DNA of 64,000 bases. Source: Mycobacterium kansasii ATCC 12478. Its GTDB lineage: Bacteria; Actinomycetota; Actinomycetes; Mycobacteriales; Mycobacteriaceae. The translations under genes were made by a program, and so were the position numbers. The notes below the pieces were generated by a model, which saw nothing but the letters and a program-made list of their open reading frames with translations, did not search any database and was not told where the DNA came from. Shown piece after piece: positions 54,380 through 62,798 of this stretch. How positions within the stretch are numbered: the first letter of the stretch is position 1; each line of letters starts with the position of its first letter. The stretch spans positions 682,001-746,000 of the forward strand of contig NC_022663.1 of NCBI RefSeq assembly GCF_000157895.3, in the 5' to 3' direction.

Positions 54380-54962
54380 AATGCCTCTCAGCTCATGTTC
54401 ACCCGGACTTCGTAGCCGTTCTGGTGGGATCCGCCCGCCATGCTTGTCTCCCAAATCCTGGTGCGGTGTTCTCCACACCTCGGGATCCAGGCTGTCCAGG
54501 TCGGCAAGCTCGGAGAGCGAGGGAACACGTCCGAAATACGCACCTGCAGGCCTCGTCAACACCGGTGTTGGTCACCGCGACGGCTCCGTTCAACACCTCA
54601 GGGTCCGCGGTCAGCAGGCCCTTGTCGATCGGGTTCACGAGCATGATGTGGGTGTGGCTCACGCGGTCGCAGATGCGGGCGATGCCCGGCGCGGCTGCGT
54701 AGTACCCCTGGCCGATCTCCGGGTTGCGGATGGCTGGTGACCTCGGCGACTTCGCGCGGATGCCGCCCCGTAGAACCAGGCGTACATCAGCTTGCGGTCG
54801 GTGACGGTGCCGCCGGACGTGGCCATCCAATACGCCAGGGCCCGCGAGGTTGGCGCCGATCACGTGCCACCAGGCCCGCACCACCTGGCCAGGTCGATCT
54901 CGTCGTTCGGCTTGTCGGTCCCGACCAGTTGCTCCAGCGCTTTCAGGGCCTTCTTGTACCAC
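54380..54962 (-). other. Decayed coding sequence, unidentified
   Basis: No intact gene. Coding-like stretches appear on the minus strand in shifting frames: ALKALEQLVGTDKPNDEIDLA near 54930, SHTHIMLVNPIDKGLLTADP near 54640, then GAYFGRVPSLSELADLDSLD near 54520. They look like one frameshifted gene joined to the truncated cyclase start at 54963, but I cannot name the family. Confidence 0.5.
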
Positions 54963-55172
54963 CGCCTTCAGGGAGGCGAACGTCGCACACACCCCGTCAC
55001 CGGTGTGCTTGAACAGGAAGCCGCCGTGGGCGTCAATCGCGTTGCGCAACACCCGATCATGGGCATCCAACGCCGCCCGCATCGCGTCGGCGTCGGCCTC
55101 CCACCGGCGAGTCGAACCCTGAACATCGGTGAGCAGAAAGGTCACCGACCCCGAGGGAGCAGCCGCCGTCAT
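54963..55172 (-). pseudogene. Truncated cyclase gene, N-terminal fragment
   Basis: Beginning at ATG 55172, about 70 residues match the start of a class III cyclase-ATPase regulator (GSVTFLLTDVQGSTRRWEAD, then HTGDGVCATFAS). The homology ends abruptly at about 54963, where unrelated sequence follows. The catalytic domain is incomplete, so no cyclase activity is expected. Confidence 0.75.
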
Positions 55173-55258
55173 GGCATCGCCTCCGCCCACGCCATATGGC
55201 CTTCGAAGCCGAGATCCGTCGCCATCTGGCGGTAGCGATCGCGGAAGTCGATGGGTAG
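55169..55258 (-). pseudogene. Cyclase-ATPase gene, last ~29 codons only
   Basis: DRYRQMATDLGFEGHMAWAEAM followed by TGA is the typical C-terminus of the same regulator family as the fragments on either side. Its TGA overlaps the ATG of the next fragment (ATGA), preserving the junction of a former tandem pair. Nothing of the gene remains upstream of 55258. Confidence 0.7.
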
Positions 55259-55276
55259 CCGCCTATTCCGAGATAT

Positions 55277-55846
55277 CTACGGCACGTAATCGGTTCCGTT
55301 CCAATGCAAAACTTGGCTGGTGACGGCACCCCCAGCGCAGGTAGGCATGCAGTCGTTATTGAATTGGCGGATCGTGTACTGACCGTTGGGGCCCGGACCT
55401 TCCAGCTTCGCGTAGTAGTACGCACGCTTGCCTTCATAGTGGGTGTCGCCCGAGCCAATGTCCCAGCCAATGTCTTGGAATCCGTCCGGGTTTGGTACCA
55501 GGACGAGCACGCCATCATATCTGCCGGGGTTGTACGTGACGAAGGCGTTACCCGTCGAATCGGTCACCGGGTTGGGGAAATTCAAGGAGTTACCCCCAAC
55601 GTCAACCGTAATTGCGGGCAGCGCCTTTCCGTTGCTAGCGGCCGCGGCGACACAGCCAACTTTCGGGCCTACTTGCCTCGAGTCCAGGACCAGGAATAGC
55701 CGGACGGTGCCCAGGGACGGGTGCGGGACGTCTTGATGGGCCTTGACGCCGCCCTTGCAGTCCGGGTTGGCCGGCGGAACATCAGGAAGGCTCATCGTCG
55801 GCGAGCTGGAGCTCGCCGAAACCGAGGCCGCCGGCAATGACCTCAT
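55277..55846 (-). CDS. Uncharacterised secreted-type protein, probably missing its signal peptide
   Basis: This open frame of 189 residues begins with a Ser/Thr/Pro linker (SASSSSPTMSLPDVPPANPDC) like the region just after a lipobox, but no signal peptide precedes it. The rest looks like a beta-rich exported domain with four cysteines and motifs such as VTYNPGRYDGVLVLVPN and NDCMPTC. The family was not recognised. ATG 55846 or 55795 could start it. I suspect a 5'-truncated lipoprotein gene, given the decay around it. Confidence 0.5.
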   Translation of the reverse strand: MRSLPAASVSASSSSPTMSLPDVPPANPDCKGGVKAHQDVPHPSLGTVRLFLVLDSRQVGPKVGCVAAAASNGKALPAITVDVGGNSLNFPNPVTDSTGNAFVTYNPGRYDGVLVLVPNPDGFQDIGWDIGSGDTHYEGKRAYYYAKLEGPGPNGQYTIRQFNNDCMPTCAGGAVTSQVLHWNGTDYVP

Positions 55847-56013
55847 GCAGCGAGAACCCGGCCTGTTCGACGAACACCGGCTCCAATTCGGCCCCGGCAG
55901 CTCGCACTCTGACGGTTCTCTTTGAGTTGCTCGATGACACTGTCCGTGTCACTATCCGGCAGCCCGAAGTGCCGGCAAGCCCCGCGGATCTCGGTCTCGG
56001 TGAACATCGACAT
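55782..56013 (-). pseudogene. Small frameshifted gene, unidentified
   Basis: ATG 56013 or 56007 (GGAG nine bases before the latter) opens FTETEIRGACRHFGLPDSDT. The frame then runs to TGA 55843, but from about codon 32 the high-GC3 coding signal moves to another frame that reads EPVFVEQAGFSLHEVIAGGL and ends at TGA 55782. This looks like one gene of about 75 codons with a frameshift near 55910. Function unknown. Confidence 0.4.
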
Positions 56014-56562
56014 AGGCTCCGTGGCCCCCCAGCCCCAGGTCAGGGCGGTCTTCGGTCAACAGAAACTCCAACTTGTCGTCCACGCCAATATCGTGTCTTT
56101 GCTGTCAACGATGTCCGTCAAATCGCCGTCTCTGCGAGGAACTTTTCGGACTCTCATGTCGTCGGTCTCGAGGCATGTCCCCTGTGCCGGTCGGGGGGCA
56201 TGCCAACAGCTTTCCGTGGACGCACTTTGGCAATCGATCCGGGCGCGACATCGAGATCGGTAGGTGCCCCGGCGCCCGATGCTTTTGGGATGACCCTCAA
56301 CGACGAACCGGCGGCGTCGCACCGTTTCGTGGTATCTGCTGTCGCGTCCAGCCGCGTATCCCAGCGGGTGCAAAAAATGTCAAGTGATGAGTCGTGGCGT
56401 TCTTCGGGTCGGCTGTCGTGACTAACGTCGCGCACATGGCCGCGCCGGGCCAGTACACGGATAGTCGGTTTCGAGACGCGATGGGAAGGGGTGGGCGTCG
56501 CCGGTTCACCTGTACGCCAAGGTGTTTACGGTCGTTCAGGGCTACGCGAGTACAGTAATTCG
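56014..56562. other. Non-coding or fully degraded stretch before the molybdopterin enzyme gene
   Basis: About 550 bp with no convincing gene on either strand, lower third-position GC bias than the surroundings, and no repeat or RNA that I can recognise. It contains the promoter of the gene starting at 56563. Confidence 0.5.
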
Positions 56563-58083
56563 ATGGCTGCCGCCCCGTCCAACGAGCGGATGATCGCCGG
56601 GGTCGCCGCCGCGGCCGTCTCGCTTGGAGTGGCCCAGCTGGTGGGCATCCCGTTCGGTGCACGAGCCGATGCGCGTACCGCGATCGGCTCGGCGGTCGTC
56701 GACCTGACGCCGGGGCCGGTCAAAGAGTGGGCGATTGCGACCCTGGGCGCTCTGGACAAACTCTTCCTGGCCGTCGTCGTGCTCGTGGTGATCGCCACGA
56801 TCGCCGCAATCGCCGGGACCCTCGAGACGCAGCGCCGACCGCTCGGCAGCGCGGTGATCGCCGCGGCGGGCGTCCTCGGCTGTGTCGCAGTGCTGTCGCG
56901 GCCGGGTGCGACAGCACTGGACACGATCCCCACCGTCGCGGGCGCCGCCTGCGGCGTGGCGGCCCTGCGCTTGCTCACCCGGTTCTGGCCCGGCCCGGAA
57001 AAACCGGGTGAGCCGGATGTCAGCAGGCGCAACTTGGTCGTGTTCGGATTACTCGGATTCGGACTAGTCGGTGGCGTGGTGGGTGCGGTCATCACGCGGT
57101 TGGTGCACTCGGTGGCCGCCGACCGCAACAGCTTCGCGCTCCCCCGACCGCGAATACCGGCGCCGCCAATACCTGCCGATGTGCAACCGAACGGCGTTAC
57201 GCTACCGAGCTTTGTCACCGCCAGCGCCGACTTCTACCGGGTGGACACCGCGCTCAGCGTTCCCCAACTCAGCCACGGCGACTGGCGGCTGCACATCCAC
57301 GGAATGGTGGACCGCGAAATCACCTACAGCTTCGCCGACCTCGCCCGCTTCGACGTCGTCGAAACGGTGACGACACTGACCTGTGTGTCGAATCCCGTCG
57401 GGGGCAAGCTGATTTCGACGGGCATCTGGACCGGATACCGGTTGGCCGATCTGCTGGCCGCGGCCGGTGTGCACGCCGACGCCGACATGGTGCTCTCGAC
57501 CTCGATCGACGGGTTCACCGCCGGCACGCCGGTGGCGGCGCTCACCGATGGCCGCGACGCGCTGCTGGCGGTCGGCCTCAATGGTCAGCCGCTGCCGATC
57601 GAGCATGGCTACCCGGCGCGGCTGGTGGTGCCCGGCCTCTACGGGTACGTGTCGGCCACCAAGTGGGTCGTCGACATGGAGCTGACCCGCTTCGACAGAG
57701 CCAAGGCGTACTGGACGCGCCACGGCTGGGCGGCGCAGGCACCCATCAAGACCGAGTCGCGGATCGACGTGCCGAAAAGTGGTCAGCGGGTGCCTGCGGG
57801 GCCCGTGGTATTCGGCGGTGTCGCGTGGGCCCAGATTCGTGGCGTGCGGGCCGTGGAGGTCCGCATCGACGACGGCGCATGGCAGCCCGCGCAACAAGGC
57901 GCGAGCTATTCCAAGTCGACGTGGCGGTTGTGGAGCTTTCCCTGGCAGGCGAAAAGCCCTGGAAAACACACCATCACCGTGCGCGCCATCGACAACACCG
58001 GAGCTGTCCAAACCGCAGATCAGGTTGATCCCGTCCCGGACGGCGCCACCGGCTGGCACACGGTGGCCTTCACCGTGGTCTAG
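56563..58083 (+). CDS. Membrane-anchored molybdopterin oxidoreductase (sulfite-oxidase fold)
   Basis: This 506-residue protein has about four transmembrane helices in residues 8-180. The molybdopterin domain follows, with the Mo-ligand cysteine Cys274 in TLTCVSNPVGG. A C-terminal immunoglobulin-like dimerisation domain starts at about residue 405. It resembles the Rv0218-type mycobacterial proteins; the periplasmic domain could reduce sulfoxides or oxidise sulfur compounds, but the substrate is unknown. ATG 56563 is used; upstream in-frame codons look non-coding. Confidence 0.88.
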   Translation: MAAAPSNERMIAGVAAAAVSLGVAQLVGIPFGARADARTAIGSAVVDLTPGPVKEWAIATLGALDKLFLAVVVLVVIATIAAIAGTLETQRRPLGSAVIAAAGVLGCVAVLSRPGATALDTIPTVAGAACGVAALRLLTRFWPGPEKPGEPDVSRRNLVVFGLLGFGLVGGVVGAVITRLVHSVAADRNSFALPRPRIPAPPIPADVQPNGVTLPSFVTASADFYRVDTALSVPQLSHGDWRLHIHGMVDREITYSFADLARFDVVETVTTLTCVSNPVGGKLISTGIWTGYRLADLLAAAGVHADADMVLSTSIDGFTAGTPVAALTDGRDALLAVGLNGQPLPIEHGYPARLVVPGLYGYVSATKWVVDMELTRFDRAKAYWTRHGWAAQAPIKTESRIDVPKSGQRVPAGPVVFGGVAWAQIRGVRAVEVRIDDGAWQPAQQGASYSKSTWRLWSFPWQAKSPGKHTITVRAIDNTGAVQTADQVDPVPDGATGWHTVAFTVV

Positions 58084-58276
58084 CCGACATTTTCCGCCAA
58101 CTGAACACCGCGATGACGATGCCGATCAGCGCGGTTATCGGACCGATGACGGACCAGGTCGTGGTGTTGCTCATCGGGCTACCCCCAAGCACACCGAATC
58201 CCTGCAGCGCCCAGATCAGACCGAACAGCGCGACGAGCAACCCGATCGCGAATGTCACGACGAAAGTCCTTCTCAT
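58070..58276 (-). CDS. Small two-helix membrane protein
   Basis: This 68-residue protein has two hydrophobic helices (about 5-28 and 40-60) and a basic C-terminus (WRKMSARPR). Function unknown. ATG 58276. It converges on the molybdopterin gene with a 14-bp overlap of the coding ends. Confidence 0.65.
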   Translation of the reverse strand: MRRTFVVTFAIGLLVALFGLIWALQGFGVLGGSPMSNTTTWSVIGPITALIGIVIAVFSWRKMSARPR

Positions 58277-58356
58277 ACAGGGATGCTACGACCCGGAGTG
58301 AGTCCGGACATCAGCGATTGCAACGTGGACGGACGACAGTGCACATTCTCAGCGTG

Positions 58357-59721
58357 TCAAACGGGTTCGGCGTCGTCGCCGTCGCTGAGGAATCGTTCGG
58401 GGTGATGGTAAGGGTTGGTGCGGGGCTGTCCGCGATCGAGGTGCGCTGGGGGTATCCATTCGGTGTCGCCTCGGGCGTTCTTGCGGGTGCGCCAGCCTTT
58501 TTCGGCGAGTCGGTTGTCGATTCCGCAGGCCAGGGTGAGATCGTTGATGTCGGTGCGCCCGGTGGCGGCCCAGCCTCGGACATGGTGGACTTGGCTATGG
58601 TAGGCGGGTGCATCACAGCCGGGCTTCGTACAACCACGGTCCTTGGCGAACAACATGATTCGCTGTGCCGGGCAAGCCAGCCGCTTGCTGTGATACAGCG
58701 CCAGGGCTTTGCCGTGGTCGAACAGCGCCAGATAATGATTGGCGTGGCTGGCCAGGCGGATCAGATCCGACATAGGCAGCAGCGAGCCGCCGCCGGTGTG
58801 GGCCTTGCCTGCGGCGGCCTGTAAGTCCTTCAGCGTGGTGGTGACCACGATCGACACCGGCAGTCCGTTGTGGCGGCCCAGGTCCCCGCTGCACAGCAGG
58901 CCTCGCAGTCCGGCCAGCAGGCCGTCGTGATTTCTTTGCGCTTGGCTGCGGGTGTCACGGTCGACCGCGTCCGCATCGGGCGTGGTGTCGATGACCGGTG
59001 TTTGGTCGTCGGGGTTGCAGGCGCCGGGGGCCGCAAGTTTGGCCAACACCGGTTCGACGGTGGCCCGCGCCTCGGGGGTCAGATAGCCGCTGATGCGCGA
59101 CATGCCGTCGTATTCCTGCCTGCCGATGGTGATGCCGCGCTTGCGGGCCCGCTCCTGCTCGCGCAATTCCCCGTCGGGGTTGAGCCAGTCCATGATGCGC
59201 TGCGCGTACTTGGCCAACTCGTCGCGGCGATAGCTGCTGGCTTTGCGGGCCAGGTCGGCGTCGGCGGCCTCCCGGGTGGGCAGATCCACCTCGGCGGGCA
59301 GGTGGGCCAAGAAACCACGGATCACTCGCACATGTCCGTCGCCGATCAGGCCGTCTCGTTGGGCAGCCGCGGTGGCGCTCAACTGAGGCGCCAACGGCTC
59401 ACCGGTCAGCGCCCGCCGCGGCCCGAGGTCGGCCGCTTCGTCGATGCGCCGGCCGGCCTCGGCCTTGGTGATGCGCAACCGGTCGGCCAGCGCCGAACGC
59501 AGCTTGGCGCCCAGCTCGGCCTCGCCGGCCTGCGCGCCGAGCTGATTGATCAGCGCATGCTGAGGCGCCCGCAGCCGCCGCGCCACACGCTCCAGCCGCT
59601 CCAGGGCACGCAATCGCTCGGGGATGGTGAGCACCTCAAAAGACAACTCGCACAACCGGTCCAGCTCCGCATCGAGCGCATCGAAGACCTCGACGATCTC
59701 CTCACGACCACCCGAACCCAT
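58357..59721 (-). CDS. 13E12-repeat/DUF222 protein with HNH endonuclease domain
   Basis: This 454-residue protein has an N-terminal DUF222 domain (residues about 20-300) and a C-terminal HNH zinc-finger-like nuclease motif (CTKPGCDAPAYHSQVHHV, then NDLTLACGIDNRL). The family corresponds to the REP13E12 proteins scattered in M. tuberculosis, which are associated with mobile or phage-integration sites. ATG 59721 gives MGSGGREEI. The coding frame is intact. The biological role is unknown. Confidence 0.88.
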   Translation of the reverse strand: MGSGGREEIVEVFDALDAELDRLCELSFEVLTIPERLRALERLERVARRLRAPQHALINQLGAQAGEAELGAKLRSALADRLRITKAEAGRRIDEAADLGPRRALTGEPLAPQLSATAAAQRDGLIGDGHVRVIRGFLAHLPAEVDLPTREAADADLARKASSYRRDELAKYAQRIMDWLNPDGELREQERARKRGITIGRQEYDGMSRISGYLTPEARATVEPVLAKLAAPGACNPDDQTPVIDTTPDADAVDRDTRSQAQRNHDGLLAGLRGLLCSGDLGRHNGLPVSIVVTTTLKDLQAAAGKAHTGGGSLLPMSDLIRLASHANHYLALFDHGKALALYHSKRLACPAQRIMLFAKDRGCTKPGCDAPAYHSQVHHVRGWAATGRTDINDLTLACGIDNRLAEKGWRTRKNARGDTEWIPPAHLDRGQPRTNPYHHPERFLSDGDDAEPV

Positions 59722-59919
59722 GCCTGAAACCTTACGAACACCCGCCGACAAGAATCGCCACCATGTGACCACTGAAACCACAGTGAAACAAGGGATTACA
59801 GATATTTGAAGGGTCAGCTCGGCCCGATCCACCTAGGGGCACCGGAACCGAAACAACGCAACCGGCAAACGGTTTCAGCGGCCATGGCCCGCCCGCGACG
59901 GCCGACGCAGACTGGTCTG

Positions 59920-61356
59920 CTACAGATTCATCCCCGAGAACATGACCCGGCCGGGATCATACTTCTGCCGTATCGCACTCAGCCGGGCCAAATTCGGGCC
60001 GAAATACCGCGACGGCGGCTGGCTTGCCTCAAGATAATTCACATAGCCGCCGACCGAATACCGTTGCACTGCTTGGTGCGCGGTGTTGAGCCAGCCGGTC
60101 GCTGCCGCCGGGGAACCGGCATTTTCGACGTACCACTGCACCAGCGCGCCGTGCCGTCGCCACGGAAAGGCGGTGGCCCCAGGCGCCACACTGGCGAGAG
60201 TGCCGTCGAGGGCATGCATGATCGCCAACATGCGGCCCGCGTCGCGGGGAAAGGCGTCGACCGCCGCGGCGATCCCCGCAGCGACGGCCGGGTTGACGGT
60301 GGGAAAGACATCGGATCCGCCGACATATCCAAGCGGTGACGGGTTCAGGTTGTTGACGGCCAAATACCGCACCAAGTCCAGGTAATTGAAGGTGTGGTTC
60401 TCGGTACCGGTCGGTTGCGCGCCGACGGCCGACGTGATGGCGTTCGCCACGGCGCCACCGGACCCGGCCGGACAGGTCGCGAGGATACGGCAATGTGTAC
60501 CGAGCGCATCGGTGGTGCTGTCGGCCAGCGCCCAGCTGTTTCGGTCGGCGGTACGCAGCCAGTTCTGCCAACCCACCAGGACCTGCGCGAACGACTGCGG
60601 TGGGAAATTGAGGTTCACCACGTCGACGTCTTTGGTGGGGAAGGTGGCAAAGGTCAGCGAGGTCGTCACCCCGAAGTTGCCGCCACCGCCGCCGCGCAGC
60701 GCCCAGAACAGGTCGGGATTGCTGGCCGCTGACGCGGTGACCGCCTGGCCACTGGGCAACACCACCGACGCCGACGTCAATTGGTCACACAGCAGACCCG
60801 CGTGCCGGGAATTGGCGCCCAGGCCGCCGCCCAGGGCGTGTCCCGCGGCACCGACTGTCGGGCAGGTACCCGTCGGGATGCCGCGGCCGACCTCGGCCAG
60901 CGCCTCGTGCACGGCGTACAAACCCGTCGCGGGCGTCACCGTGACCTGCCCGGTGGCGGCGTCGTAGTTGACTCCCCCGGGCAGCTGGCGCAAGTCGAGC
61001 ACCAGCGCGCCGTCGGCCGTGGACGCCCCGGTATAGGAGTGTCCGCCACCGCGCGCAGCGACCTTGAGATTGTGTGCGGCGGCGAATGCCATCGCTTTTT
61101 GCACGTCGGCCGCCGACGTCGGAGTGACGATCACCGCCGGTGTCGAGCCGTTGTAGTTCGTGTTGAAAACCTGTTTGGCCGCTGCGAATTGGGGGTCATC
61201 CGGGCGGACCAACCGCCCACCGACGGCCGCCGCCAGACCGTCCAAACCGGCGGCAGCGGGGTCGGCGGTGGCCCGGACCGGGCCTAGAACCGCGCCGGCC
61301 GCCAATGCCCCGGCGGCGCCCCGCAGAAACATCTGACGCGAGAATTCACGAGCCAA
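59920..61356 (-). CDS. Berberine-bridge-type FAD oxidoreductase with atypical export signal
   Basis: This 478-residue flavoprotein of the PCMH/BBE class has both likely covalent FAD sites: His106 (ARGGGHSYTG) and Cys165 (TGTCPTVGAAGH), suggesting bicovalent flavin. The BBE C-terminal domain ends SRYFGPNLARLSAIRQKYDP. The N-terminus has a Tat-like layout, SRQMFLRG plus a hydrophobic stretch, but Gln replaces the second Arg. The start is TTG 61356 with GGAG seven bases upstream. Such enzymes oxidise sugars or secondary metabolites; the substrate is unknown. Confidence 0.88.
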   Translation of the reverse strand: MAREFSRQMFLRGAAGALAAGAVLGPVRATADPAAAGLDGLAAAVGGRLVRPDDPQFAAAKQVFNTNYNGSTPAVIVTPTSAADVQKAMAFAAAHNLKVAARGGGHSYTGASTADGALVLDLRQLPGGVNYDAATGQVTVTPATGLYAVHEALAEVGRGIPTGTCPTVGAAGHALGGGLGANSRHAGLLCDQLTSASVVLPSGQAVTASAASNPDLFWALRGGGGGNFGVTTSLTFATFPTKDVDVVNLNFPPQSFAQVLVGWQNWLRTADRNSWALADSTTDALGTHCRILATCPAGSGGAVANAITSAVGAQPTGTENHTFNYLDLVRYLAVNNLNPSPLGYVGGSDVFPTVNPAVAAGIAAAVDAFPRDAGRMLAIMHALDGTLASVAPGATAFPWRRHGALVQWYVENAGSPAAATGWLNTAHQAVQRYSVGGYVNYLEASQPPSRYFGPNLARLSAIRQKYDPGRVMFSGMNL

Positions 61357-61596
61357 CGTCGGACTCCGGCGATTGCGTCATGTCCGGCATTGTCGAGTAC
61401 CGGGAACCGCTGTAGCGCATGACGTGTCGGGCCATAACCGGAACGTGCCCGAACCGTTACCCCCGCACGGCTGAGCTTCATGTTTCGCCTGGCGGATCCG
61501 GGGACCACGCCTGATACGGCAACAAACCTTATATTCATTGCATAGATAGCGCTAAAAGGCATTGACACTCGCAAAGACCCGTCGTTAGCTTCTCTT

Positions 61597-62790
61597 ATGG
61601 CGCTGCTGCCAGACCCAGATCCCCGGCAGCGACAGCACGTCGTGATCTCGGTCGACGACCATGTCATCGAGCCGCCCGACATGTTCGCCGGGCGGCTGCC
61701 CACCGCGCTGGCCGACCGGGCGCCGACGGTCGTCGAGACCGACGACGGGCGCCAGGTGTGGCGCTACGAGGGCCGGGAATACCCGAACATCGGGCTCAAC
61801 GCGGTGATCGGCCGGCCGCGCGACGAATGGAGCATGGAAGCCGCCCGGTTCGACGAAATGCGCCGCGGCTGTTGGGATATCGACGCCCGCATCGCCGACA
61901 TGGATCTCGCCGGCATCTGGGCATCGCTGAACTTCCCGTCGCTGATCGCCGGGTTCGCGGGCACCGTGTTCTGGAAGAGCGACGACCTGGAGCTGGGGCT
62001 GGCCGTGCTGCGCGCCTGGAACGACTGGCACCTCGAGGTGTGGGCCGGCGCCTACCCGCAGCGGATCATCCCGCTGCAGCTGCCCTGGCTCGCCGACCCG
62101 CAGCTGGCCCCGGAGGAGATCCGCCGCAACGCCGACCGCGGGTTCAAAGCGGTCAGCTTTCCCGAGCTGCCCGCGCAATGCGGCCTGCCCAGCCTGCACA
62201 CCGGGGTCTGGGATCCGTTCTTCGCCGCCTGCGAGGAGACCGACACCGTGGTCTGCCTGCACACCGGGTCGGCGCAATGGGCGCCGATCCCCGCCTTCGA
62301 CACCCCCTTCGAGACCATCACCACCCTGTTCCCGGTCAACGGCCTGGTCGCCTGCGCGGACATGCTGTGGTCGGGCATCCCGCTGCGCTTCCCGCGGCTG
62401 AACATCACGCTGGCCGAGGGCGGCCTGGGCTGGGCGGCCATGCTCGGCGACCGCGCCGATTACGTTCTGGCGCACTCCGCTTCGGGCCGCGAGGGCGGCT
62501 CGTGGGAAAGCGACCTGCTGCCCAGCGAGGTGCTGCGCCGCACCTTCTGGTTTTGCTCGATCGACGATCCGCACGCGTTCGGCGCGCTGGACGCGATCGG
62601 GGCCGACCGCATCCTCGTCGAAAGCGACTATCCGCACGCCGATTCGACCTGGCCCGACACCCAACAGGTCGTGGCGCGCAACGTCGCCGGCCTGTCGGCG
62701 GAGGACGCGGCCAGGATCACCCACCGCAACGCCGCACGGCTGTTTCGTCACCCGCTGCCGGACGACGGATGGCTGACGGCCACCGGATAG
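61597..62790 (+). CDS. Amidohydrolase-family TIM-barrel metal hydrolase/decarboxylase
   Basis: This 397-residue protein of the amidohydrolase-2 (ACMSD-like) group has an N-terminal metal site reading SVDDHVIEPPDMF in place of the usual DxHxH. It also has His in VVCLHTGSAQ and the closing aspartate in LVESDYPHADSTWP. Mycobacteria carry many such enzymes, generally without known substrate. ATG 61597. Its stop lies 8 bp before the next amidohydrolase gene, so the two form a unit. Confidence 0.88.
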   Translation: MALLPDPDPRQRQHVVISVDDHVIEPPDMFAGRLPTALADRAPTVVETDDGRQVWRYEGREYPNIGLNAVIGRPRDEWSMEAARFDEMRRGCWDIDARIADMDLAGIWASLNFPSLIAGFAGTVFWKSDDLELGLAVLRAWNDWHLEVWAGAYPQRIIPLQLPWLADPQLAPEEIRRNADRGFKAVSFPELPAQCGLPSLHTGVWDPFFAACEETDTVVCLHTGSAQWAPIPAFDTPFETITTLFPVNGLVACADMLWSGIPLRFPRLNITLAEGGLGWAAMLGDRADYVLAHSASGREGGSWESDLLPSEVLRRTFWFCSIDDPHAFGALDAIGADRILVESDYPHADSTWPDTQQVVARNVAGLSAEDAARITHRNAARLFRHPLPDDGWLTATG

Positions 62791-62798
62791 GAGGCGTC

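Noticed and set aside
54963..55172. Functional small cyclase
   Set aside because: Only about 70 residues of the catalytic domain remain; the second metal site and nucleotide-binding residues are missing.
55837..56421. 194-residue + strand frame in the decay zone
   Set aside because: No family, poor codon bias, and it opposes better-supported minus-strand remnants.
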